Shown: positions 33,901-42,900 of the stretch, piece after piece
Layout of the letters: each line of letters begins with the position of its first letter
Numbering within the stretch: the first letter of the stretch is position 1
Assembly (NCBI GenBank): GCA_012932295.1
Contig: JAAONU010000019.1
Coordinates: 24,561,908 to 24,625,907, forward strand
DNA: 64,000 nt
Direction: 5' to 3'
Source of the DNA: Cyclina sinensis
Lineage: Eukaryota > Mollusca > Bivalvia > Venerida > Veneridae
The notes under the pieces: generated by a model
Database searches by the model: none
Told to the model about the DNA's origin: nothing
The model's input: only the letters and a program-made list of their open reading frames with translations
Made by a program: the position numbers and the translations under genes

Positions 33901-36257
33901 GAATCTTTTTTTACTGGGTGGTGTGGAATATAATGGACTTGTCCTGTGGGTGGGGTATCGTTATCTATTCTCTCAATAAAACCACGGCGTTCTTGTTCAG
34001 CGATAATGTCATCATATTTTCTCAGTAAATGGGGCTCTTTTCTCAATCTTCTAATTGTACTTTCGGTTCTTGCCTTCACTATCTCATAATTGCTGGGTAG
34101 GGGTGAATGGTCTAATTTCCAAGGTAATTTGGCGGTGTAGCGTCCATTATCGTATTCTATGGACGAATCTTGATAGTCCTTGAAATAACGTATCTTGTCT
34201 ATATCATCGGCGGTCTGTGTAACTCCAATACTTTCAAGGCTCCAAAACCGTTCTAAAACATCCGTTGCCATAGGCGACGCCATAACGTTGAACACGTGAT
34301 CTGATACTCGAGAACTCTGTGCTTGGCAAGGTCCGGATAACAGATAACCGATTTTTGACTTTACAGCAGTAGGTCCATTTCCTCGTACTATATGGTCTTC
34401 TACAATATCCCAGTAATAGTCAGCACCAATCAGCATAGAAATGTTAAATACAGAATCTCCTGTAACCGGATGAGCGAGTTTAAGTCCACGTAAGTACGGT
34501 AAGTTTGACACTGTGGTTTGAAATTTCTGGTTAAGCGGCGTTGAAATTGTAGGCACTATTAAAACTCTAATCGGGATCTTCTGGCCTCTGTCTGTAACAA
34601 CATTTACTGTAGCTACGTCTGTGTGTTGGACTTTGTTATTGGTACTTCCAAACGACGATAAGTAAATTGTCTCTGTACTGTCTCGGGTAAATTCAAGTTC
34701 TTGGGCTAATTGTTCTGTAATGAAAGATTTCTGGGCTCCCTCGTCGAAAAGAATATTTGTTTCAGTCTGAACATCACGTGACGATACGGTTGCTATGGCG
34801 GTTTTTAACAGAACATTCTTATTTGGTAGGATCGTGTTTGAATGTAAGACGGCTGCTTCCGGTGACGCGGAATCAACGGTTGTCAACATCGTCTGGTTAT
34901 TTTCTCGCGATTTGCAAATCGCTGTATGATGTTTTCTCTTGCATTTTTGGCATCTCTTACTAGAATTACACTTCACTACAGGATGATTGCCTAGACAGTT
35001 AAAACACAAGCGTTTTTCTCTCACTATTTTCAGTCTTGATTCAATGTCTGCGTATTTTTCACAGTCAATTGATTTATGTTGATTGTCACAAAATGCGCAT
35101 TTGATTTCCGGTTTTTGTGATGCACTTCCGGTTCCGGATTTTGGATGTTTTGGCACGGTTTTCCTGTATTTTGCACTTGTCAGAAATGATGCTGTTGCAT
35201 TGAAATCGTCCACTTCCGGTTCGCTACGAACACTTCCGGCCTCAAGAATACCAATCTCTCTGTTGATTGCACGACGCAAATTTTCTAGCGACCAATTGTT
35301 ATCTCCATTTTCACGTGCTAACTGCCTTCTAATTTCACTTGGTATCTTATCTAAAATTATTGGCACTAATAGATTTCCGTAAGTGTCTTGGCACTGTCCC
35401 ATAGCTTCTAAACTTCGAATGTACGTCTCCATCTTATCATGAAAATGTCTTAAACTGGATACTTTGTTGGACGGGGCAGGTAATTGTAATAGCGCTTGCA
35501 TTGATGCGTGAATAATTTTATGTTGCTGGCCATATCTTCCTTTCAGTAGATCTATGGCTCGGGTATAATTTGCGTTCGTCATAGCAAAACCTTCAATTAC
35601 TCGTGCAGCGTTTCCTTCAAGTTGAGATTTGAGGTACGTGAACTTCTGTACATCCGTGAGATTAGCGTTCATGTGAATGGTTGACTCATAGGAATCCCAA
35701 AAAGATTGCCATCTTAACATATCTCCGCTAAAACTTGGTAATGATATCTTAGGTAGTCTGTAAAATTGTGCCGAATTTACTGAGGTATTAGAAGGATAAC
35801 TTACGGTTCTGTCGGGAAGGAAAGTTGGAGCGTCGGGATTCAAACCATTGTTGTTGTACTGCTGGTCCCTTGAATTTCGTTGGTCATCTTGTGAAATATT
35901 AGACTCGGTTCTCTTCTCATGTTGACCTCGGAAAGCTCGTAAGCGACACAGCTTGATATCTAACTCCACTGTATACTCGTCAGTTTGAAATATCTCCTCT
36001 TCCAATCCGTCTATTTCCGTTTGCGACAATATTTTCTCATTCAATGTCTCTAAAATTCCGACTTTGGCTTCAATAGCGCTGAGGATTGAATCGAAATCTG
36101 TCAGTGAATCATTTTCTTTAGATTGTTCGATTTTCTCCAAATATTTCTCAATGAAACGTCGGTGACCCTCTCTCTGTATTTGTAACTTCTGTAAATTCAT
36201 ATCCTTTCTGCTGGTCACGGCACCAATATCGTATAGCGTGGGTTGAATAATAAACAA
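30951..36257 (-). CDS. BEL/Pao polyprotein (gag-protease-RT-RNase H-integrase)
   Basis: One uninterrupted frame of 1768 codons. Positions counted from the first ATG of the frame are: gag-like DUF1759 region about 170-320 (FSGDMLRWQSFW); zinc knuckles 387-447 (CAFC ... CFNCLGNH ... CQKCKRKHH); and an aspartic protease with Asp505 in DEGAQKSF. Reverse transcriptase follows, with TDIEKAFLH and catalytic YVDN at 916-919, then RNase H (VFVDAS, Asp1089). Next come an integrase zinc-binding HHCC region, an integrase core with Asp1467, Asp1530 and Glu1577, and a C-terminal DUF5641-like domain. The first 19 codons run through the 5' LTR end and primer site. Translation more likely starts at the Met at 36200 (codon 20). 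The frame carries no envelope-like region. It is probably able to supply its own replication proteins, but activity cannot be judged. Confidence 0.93.
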   Translation of the reverse strand: MFIIQPTLYDIGAVTSRKDMNLQKLQIQREGHRRFIEKYLEKIEQSKENDSLTDFDSILSAIEAKVGILETLNEKILSQTEIDGLEEEIFQTDEYTVELDIKLCRLRAFRGQHEKRTESNISQDDQRNSRDQQYNNNGLNPDAPTFLPDRTVSYPSNTSVNSAQFYRLPKISLPSFSGDMLRWQSFWDSYESTIHMNANLTDVQKFTYLKSQLEGNAARVIEGFAMTNANYTRAIDLLKGRYGQQHKIIHASMQALLQLPAPSNKVSSLRHFHDKMETYIRSLEAMGQCQDTYGNLLVPIILDKIPSEIRRQLARENGDNNWSLENLRRAINREIGILEAGSVRSEPEVDDFNATASFLTSAKYRKTVPKHPKSGTGSASQKPEIKCAFCDNQHKSIDCEKYADIESRLKIVREKRLCFNCLGNHPVVKCNSSKRCQKCKRKHHTAICKSRENNQTMLTTVDSASPEAAVLHSNTILPNKNVLLKTAIATVSSRDVQTETNILFDEGAQKSFITEQLAQELEFTRDSTETIYLSSFGSTNNKVQHTDVATVNVVTDRGQKIPIRVLIVPTISTPLNQKFQTTVSNLPYLRGLKLAHPVTGDSVFNISMLIGADYYWDIVEDHIVRGNGPTAVKSKIGYLLSGPCQAQSSRVSDHVFNVMASPMATDVLERFWSLESIGVTQTADDIDKIRYFKDYQDSSIEYDNGRYTAKLPWKLDHSPLPSNYEIVKARTESTIRRLRKEPHLLRKYDDIIAEQERRGFIERIDNDTPPTGQVHYIPHHPVKKDSATTPIRIVYDCSCRTSPHLPSLNDCLESTPPILNDLTAILVRFRLHGYAITTDIEKAFLHVGLYEGDRDATRFLWTIDIENKDSPLRTYRFKSVLFGATCSPFMLSATILKHLELNKHVHAAEIIERDIYVDNVLSSFEKVSDLLTYFTESRELMSSAGMNLRSWTSNSKALRDLAKTENVRDSDEVVKILGMRWDPLSDEMTFTRRNIPIQDVVTKRTILKYSSQIYDPLGLLSPVTVSAKILLQELWKSNYDWDTPLPDDICETWNQLAESLNKATDVKFSRQFLPAASINSETRLHVFVDASVKSYGAAAYICDLSHARLVMAKNRVAPVKTLTLPRLELMAALIGARLASHLQESLPIQNVTFWSDSQIVLHWLTTSKSLKRFVRNRVDEIHQLTDQSPWRYCPTNDNPADLLTRGISADTYLDNELWNAGPTWLSNKEIWPTWKYDQSVLQTPADEDTSSKQTTNVVTLKCTEITGVHRLINLDRYSTYLKLRHVTAYVLRFINNCRRPKEDRLTNSLSATELNEAEVTWLKSCQITNFQEEIENFTSNSTRLPLVRQLKLYLDPQGLLRCGGRIHNAPVQYDTKFPYLLPKKHRLTELIVLDVHKSQLHSGVNSTITQIRQRYWIPSIRQCVRSVLKTCVNCTRVTGKPYLAPDPPPLPKVRVNESPPFSVTGVDFTGALFVKNATGSERKCYICLFTCATTRAVHLEVVPDLSTDSFLQAFRRFASRKSLPMAMISDNATTYIAAANHLKKLFNSEVVREELSRKGTEWRFIPKRAPWYGGFWERLIGLTKTSLKKILGRRYVSMETLQTIVTEIEAVINDRPLTHVSSNIDDLEPLTPSHLLYGRKVTSLPHHEHLSDDDLALIQSDQTTLTNRAKKQSEIIEQFRRRWKFEYLTALREYHTITGSDEKRIKVGDVVQVYDEGPRIRWKLAVILELMTGNDGCVRAAKIKTINGITNRPIVKLYPLETVSEVND

Positions 36258-36415
36258 ATGCGTTGTGTTCTAGGTTCTTCCTTTTTCTCTCGGTTCAAAT
36301 TACCAACTGTTTACATATAATAGCAACGACAACAAAACAATATAATTATACGACGTGACGTCAAAGACGTTACATAGAAAAGCGCGACGCGGCAAATAAC
36401 GTTACATTCACAACA
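36227..36415 (-). repeat. 5' LTR of BEL/Pao element (189 bp)
   Basis: Partner of 30444-30618. In element orientation it begins TGTTGTG and ends CTATACGATA, immediately before the primer-binding-like sequence. It includes a 'gacgtcaaagacgttac' stretch absent from the other LTR. Confidence 0.9.
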
Positions 36416-38610
36416 AGTTATTAATCAATAACACTGAATACTTAAGCCCAGTAAGTAAATGTGATCACATTGTTATAACTTTTAGTATTGACTGAAGCTT
36501 GGAAGAAGTGTCCCAACATGCGAATAAAACTTATGCTTTTGATAGAGGGAATTAAATTGCAATGAATGAAGATCTTGCTGATATTGAATGGAGTAATAGA
36601 ATTTATTTAGTGACAAATTAAGAGAATGCATGAACAAACACATTCCTGTTAAAAATTGTAAATCTTCCAATAGAAGCCAAAAACTTATTGACAAAACAAG
36701 CTCTAAAAGCAGTTAGAAAGAAACACAGAACATGGTCTAAATACCAAAGAACAGGTGAGCAAATAGACTTGAAATAGAAATGACTTTGAAGAAAAAATAG
36801 CTAATGAACAAAATCCTAAACCTTTTTATAAATACATCAATATAAGGAGAAACGTGAAGAATGGAATAGCAGACCTGAACAGAGAGGATGGCTCAGTAAC
36901 TGTAAAGCAGAGGAATTGAACAAATTTTTTAAAAAAAGTTTTCACTGTGGAGAACATTAATAATATTCCTGTTTTAAATAATAGGAGCAATGGTACATCT
37001 GTATCAGACATTACATTTACTGAAAATATCACATTGAAGTTACTTGAAAATCTGAATGTTAATAAATCATGCGGACCTGACTTTTTACACCTTCGTGTTC
37101 TCAAAGAAACAAGAAATGTGATTTCTGAACCATTAACATTGATATTTCAACAGTCATTTACTGAAGAAGAAACCCCTATAGACTGGAAAACTGCTTATGT
37201 AAAAGCTCTTTTTAAAAAGGGGAGAGGACTCATCCAGGAAATTATAGACCAATCAGTTTGACTTGTGTTCCCTGTAAAATAATGGAAAGAATAGTGAAAG
37301 ATAAAACAGTAACTCATATGACTGAAAACAATTTGTTCTCAAATTTACAGTATGGTTTTAGATCACTTCGATCATGTGCGTTACAACTTTTAAAAATCAT
37401 GGAAAAATAGGCTGAATGGTTGGATAGGGGAAACAACTCTGACTGCATAATTTAAATAACGATTTTCGTAAGGCATTTGACACAGTACCTTTTCCTAGAC
37501 TCATGCAGAAATTACAATCTTATGGCATTCATGGAAAAATATTAAAGTGGAAGGAAGCATTTCTTCAAAGTCGTAGAGAGCGTGTTATGATTAATTCTGA
37601 TCACTCCTCATGGACTGAAGTAACAAGTGGCATCCCTCAAGGTAGTGTTTTAGGGCCCACTCTATTCTTAATTTACATTAAGGACATTGAAGATGCAATT
37701 CAGGGAACTATTCGTTTATTCGCAGACGACACCAAACTGTTCAACCTTGTTAACTGTAGTACAGATGCTGAAATCCTTCAATCTGATACTGATAAATTAT
37801 ATACTTGGAGTGACATATGGCTTCTGAAATTCAGTGTTGAGAAATGTACAACTCTACACTTTGGTCATTAAAATCCCAATAATACTTACCATCTCACTGA
37901 AAACAATGGTGCTCATGATATAAAGAATGATACAAAGGAACGTGACCTTGAAATTACATTTGATACTGAACTGAAATTCAGACAACATATTAGAGACAGT
38001 ATAAATAAATGAAATAAGATCACCGGATAAGTAAGAAGAACTTTTCTTAATGTAACTGTAAAAACATTTAGAAAATTGTACAAATTTTTAATGAGACCAC
38101 ACTTTGAATATGGCAACATTACTAAGTTGACACCCTCGTTTTAAAAATGACATAAATTCAATTGAAGCAGTTTAAAAACGTGCTACCAAATTAGTGAATA
38201 AAGTGAGACACTTACCATATGAACAACGTCTAAAAATATTGAAAATTCCAACTCTTGCATATCGTAGATTTCGCGGTGACCTTATAGAGGTATATAAACT
38301 ACTTCATCAGAAGGAAGATATTGCGTATTGATCACAACATATTCTTTGAACTAAATCAAAACTCCAACACAAGAGGTCATCAATTTAAACTGAAAGCCAA
38401 ACCATCTAAAAAGGATGTAAGGAAACATTTCTTCTCTGTAAGGGTTATTGCGGAATGGAATGGACTTCCAGATTCTATCGTGTGTGCGTCAACTCTAAAC
38501 AGTTTTAAAAACAAGATCGACACTTTCATGGGAGACGCACAATATACCACTCATCCGGAACAGAACTGGGTAGAAATCCATGAGGGGTTATAAAAGACGA
38601 CTAAGTCTTT
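36416..38610 (+). pseudogene. LINE (CR1/Jockey-like) reverse transcriptase part, 3' half
   Basis: This continues the frame broken at 30443: the end of the endonuclease (LSPVSKCDHIVI), then linker remnants with several stops. The reverse transcriptase follows, with VNKSCGPD, IPQGSVLGPTLF and the catalytic FADDTKLF at about 37718-37740. The end of the protein has RGHQFKLKAKPSKKDVRKHF and WNGLP. Stops and shifts at several points make it inactive. It ends near 38600 ('ctaagtctttcgacccgaac') where a SINE array starts. Confidence 0.88.
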
Positions 38611-38614
38611 CGAC

Positions 38615-39525
38615 CCGAACCCCGCTTAGCTCAATAGGTAGAGCACTGGATTAGTAATCCTTCGGTCGTTGGTTCGACCGCTGGGCAGGGCAAAATTTCT
38701 CCGTGACAATTGTTCTCAGACATTGTGTCTTATGTTCATTTGTCTCTCACCGCTGATTCAGAGTAGATAATGTGGGAACAGTAGTCAGTCACTAGCGGAA
38801 AAATTGGTAAATACTGGTTAGTTATCCAGGAAAACCGGTTAGGTGGACTGACCGCCGAGATATAACATATGTTGAAATCGGCGTTAAACCCCAAAACAAA
38901 CAAACGACCCGAACATGCCCGCCCGCTTAGCTCAATAGGTAGAGCACTGGATTATTAATCCATGGGTCGATGGTTCGACCCCTGGGCATAACAAAATTTC
39001 TCCGTGACAATTGATCTCAGCCATTGTGTCTAATGTTCATTTGTCTCTCACCGCTGATTCAGAGTAGATCATGTGTAAACAGTAGTCAGTCACTTGCGGA
39101 GAATTTGGTAAATACTGGTTAGTTATCCAGGAAAACCGGTTAGGTTGACTGACCGCCGAGATATAACATATGTTGAAATCGGCGTTAAACCCCAAAACAA
39201 ACAAACGACCCGAACATGCCCGCCCGCTTAGCTCAATAGGTAGAGCACTGGATTATTAATCCATGGGTCGATGGTTCGACCCCTGGGCATAGCAAAATTT
39301 CTCCGTGACAATTGATCTCAGCCATTGTGTCTAATGTTTATTTGTCTCTCACCGCTGATTCAGAGTAGATCATGTGTAAACAGTAGTCAGTCACTTGCGG
39401 AGAATTTGGTAATTAATGGTTAGTTATCTAGGAAAACCGGTTAGGTGGACTGACCGCCGAGATATAACCTAGATGTTAAAATCGGCGTTAACCCTCCCCC
39501 CTCCCCAAAAAAACAAACAAACAAA
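38615..39525 (+). mobile_element. Tandem trimer of a tRNA-derived SINE
   Basis: Three head-to-tail copies have heads 'cccgcttagctcaataggta' at 38621, 38922 and 39223, an exact period of 301 bp. Each has a box A (tagctcaataggtagagca), a box B (ggttcgaccc), a central part with 'cagtagtcagtcac', and the 3' end 'gttgaaatcggcgttaaacc' with a caaacaaa tail. Units 1 and 2 are separated from the next by 'cgacccgaacatgcccg', similar to the LINE's own end. The tRNA-like anticodon loop reads ttagtaa in copy 1 and ttattaa in copies 2-3. The head is tRNA-like but lacks a clean tRNA 3' acceptor end. A fourth, separate copy is at 61913. Confidence 0.9.
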
Positions 39526-39589
39526 CAAAGAAACAAACAAAAAAAAACACCCTAACAAGAGATGTAAGATGAAAGGGCAAATGACCATT

Positions 39590-39909
39590 AGCGACGATCA
39601 GTTATTAGGGCGCGTATTTTTAAATGTGAAAGGACCCGGAAGTTACTTCCCTTTCACGCGCAACGCCATTGCAAAAGTATGTTTGCCATTTTGTACGTGT
39701 TTAATATCTCAGTGTTTTAAGCAAACAATTCATTGTTATATCATTTGAGAACTATAATACTGTCTTGATAATATTAGAAGAGAGAAGTTTTGAATTTGAA
39801 TGTGTATTTCTAATTTCTTGTTGAAATCGAAAGTAGAGTAGATGCAACAAACTTACCAGAAATTTCTTTCCAGACTTTGTCAGTCTAGATGTAGAGATTT
39901 CTAGAAACT
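39590..39909 (+). promoter_or_regulatory. Probable promoter / 5' UTR of the Death-OB-fold gene
   Basis: This stretch is locally richer in CpG than its surroundings ('gggcgcgtat', 'cacgcgcaacgccattgc'). It carries a consensus ETS-type site CCGGAAGT at 39636-39643, inside a near-palindrome 'ggaagttacttcc' that ends at 39650. It lies 260 bp upstream of the inferred start codon. No TATA box stands out. The transcription start is not defined. Confidence 0.4.
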
Positions 39910-42900
39910 ATGACAGCAGTGGCGGCCAGTCAAGTTCCAGGTAGGTACATGTAATATTATTCTGACCTTAATTATTATGGTAGTCTTTTCCTGTCCTTTG
40001 TTATACAAATCTGAGCAAATCTTACACATAATCACTGTGTTTGGCAATTTTTGTTAGTGATTGTTGTAAACAAGAATGTATCTTTAAAAACTGATGAAAA
40101 AGCTAATATGAATATTCAAACATTTGCAGATTGCACTTTTGAAAATATTTGTGAAGACAGTATTGTGAATTGGAAAAGTGAAACCAGAAATGTTTCTAGC
40201 TCCTATCATAACTAAAGAATGGGCATTTAAATGGTCCTGTTTTACTTCCAATTATAAAATATGCTAAACAGGATTAATATTATGCATTATAATTATTCCT
40301 CTAAAAAGCATCTAGATTAATTACAAACATTGAATATTAATTGTATGTAATAAATTAAGATCTGTTTAGGGTCTCAGCCTAATATGCATTTACTTGATGT
40401 ATCGTTAAGTTACTGAAATTGTTGGTGTTTGCTGAAGATTTATTAGGTATCAGGCTGTATGTAGCTGTTGGAAAAATGGGAATGTTTATTAGGAGTACAG
40501 TTGTGTTGCATAATATTATGCAAATGCTGTTTTTGTTTTTTTTAGTTTTTTTTATTATTAGTAAAACTGGCCTTTATATAAAGGTTATCGCATTAAATTG
40601 GTCATAGCATGTAGATTAGAAAGAAGGTCTTTGTAAGTTTATACAACCCTATTAGACAATTCTGGTCTTCATCACATGTAGATTTTTGTACATGTACAGT
40701 CCACCCTGTGCTAAAGACCATCCGTGAACAAAGACCACCAGTGAATAAAGACCAATTTTTTGGGTCCAAAATACAAATTAAACAGATTTACCTGTGAACA
40801 AAGACCACCTCCCAAGATACCACTTTTTGGCCTTCCATGGTGGTCTTTGGGACTGTTTGACTGTATTTGAACGTTTTCTTATCCTTTCCCCAGGTATTCT
40901 GGCAAAAACACCAGATGACAAAGAACTTTTGAAGATAGCTAATTGTATTGGAAACAACTGGGAATTTCTTGCTCCTTTCCTTTTGAAGAAAAACTCAATG
41001 GCCCGTGTGGAGCAAATCAAACAAGATATTTCAAGGACTGTTATGAGAAGTAATGAGTTACTTCTAGAATGGAGGAAAGAAGCCGGTCAAAAGGCATGTT
41101 TTGGAGAGCTGTTTTATAATATGCAACAACCTCCCTCTGTGACAATTGACTGGGATGAAATTGCAAAAGCTGTTAAGATACCAAAACAGGACATATATGC
41201 ATGTAAGTAGCATGTAGTTGCAATAAGAGAATTTATCAGTTACTAGAATTAAGTATAGTTGTACTGGAAAGAATAAAATGTACGAAATGCAGGTACATGT
41301 AAATAGAAAGATGTAGGTAAACTGGTCTCTAGCATAAATATTTATAGTTTTGTTGAGAACAAAAGTCTGTAGATTTTTATTTGAAAATGACAGCTGTAAC
41401 TGAATAAAATTCAAATGTACAAAAATATTGTTTATACACATGGTTATTTAAAATACCTGATTATAATTATGGTACACAATCATTTAGCTTACCTTTGCAG
41501 GTAAAGATGTTTATGACAATAGGTCAGAGGGACCAAATCATCAGCAAGGTAGGCATTGCTGTTATAAATGGTAAATCCTTTCGTTTAATTTTATGAAAAA
41601 CAATAAAGCTTTTTTGCTTTCATGTCTCAAATTTAGATTTTAACTTTTCTTGGCCACCAGGGTGCACGGATTTTTGCATAGAATATTCTACAGATATAAG
41701 AAATGCTGTGACGTCCGCATTCCAGAGAGACTTTATCTACTTGCTACATTCAATGATTATACAGTTGGATTCTTTCATCATGACATCAGGAATGTTTATG
41801 GCTTTTTTGATTCTCTTGTTTATGGCTTTTTTGATTAACATGATTATGGCTTTTTTTGATTCACGTGCTGTGATAGTAATGGTTTTACAAGTGCTGATGG
41901 TAGCACAAAGTTGATGGAATTTGATGGTTTTGATTCTCTGATAGAACACATTGTAACTGTTTACTCTTCTAGCCAGTTTGAAATATCTGGTGTTACCCTG
42001 TCATACACTGGTATTTATGTCGCACATAAAGCAGACACTAGACATTTGAATGAAATGCTAGATCCCAGTTTTTCTGAACATCAATCAAGTATGCTGTTAA
42101 TGAGCAGTAAGAAAACAGCAGAAGCAAATTCAGCTGATGTACCTCCAGTTTGTTCTGAAAGTTTTATTTTCATGTATTCCTAACAATGCTGAAAGAGTCA
42201 AGTGTTCAGATAGTGAAAATAATACATTGTGCTTTGGGAACAGTGCTGATTTCTGTAATGAGACTGAAACTGGAAATGGTTTGCAAACAAATTTTGATGA
42301 CATAATGGTAACATAGTTCAGCATGACTATAGATTTTCTTAGTGAACCTTTCTTTGTAGTTCTAAAAAGTTTGCAGAGTGTTCGTAACCACATTGACAGA
42401 ATTCAGGAAACATTGTCTTTATAGCAGTACTCATTTTATGCTTGCCTTATATATGTAACTGTGAATGACATGTCTCTTATTTCTGAAGATGATTGTGAGG
42501 CAGGTGGTTTACCAGCATTAATCTGTGCAGGTTACAAGGGTGATGCTCACATGGAACCTTTGCTTAGCATATGGCTTCATTAATGATGCTCAAGGTTACC
42601 AGTTTTGATCTTGATAGACAGGTTTAGTTCAGCATATCAGTTATATTATCAGTGATATTAGCAGTTTGCCAAAAGGTCTGTGTTTTTATGTGGTTTTGTT
42701 CAAGTTACTCTGTACAAACAAGAGTTTTAAGTCAAGGGAGATTTATCATTCGGGAATTGTTTTCTAATTTCATCTTTGGCAGCAACTGTCCACAAAGTTC
42801 AAGGTCTTACACTACCAACCGCTGTTGTATGTATTGAGGAATCAGAATTTCAGCAAGGCTAAGCTTTAGAAGAGTGCAGTCATTAGATAAGTTATATCTT

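Larger units (their letters stand above)
30439..36420 (-). mobile_element. Full-length BEL/Pao LTR retrotransposon inserted in the LINE
   Basis: The element reads on the minus strand: 5' LTR 36227-36415, a primer-binding-like TGGTGCCGTGACC just inside it, one long polyprotein frame, about 330 bp of non-coding sequence, and 3' LTR 30444-30618. The 5-bp sequence AGTTA flanks both sides (30439-30443 and 36416-36420), the target duplication length usual for BEL/Pao. The LTRs begin TGTTGTGAATG and are nearly identical apart from a 14-bp length difference and a few substitutions. Together with the unbroken frame, this argues for a recent insertion. Confidence 0.93.

Noticed and set aside
38621..39295. 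Three possible tRNA genes (Thr- or Asn-like anticodon loops)
   Set aside because: Each is the head of a SINE unit repeated at 301 bp. The 3' acceptor end continues into SINE body, so they are not functional tRNAs.
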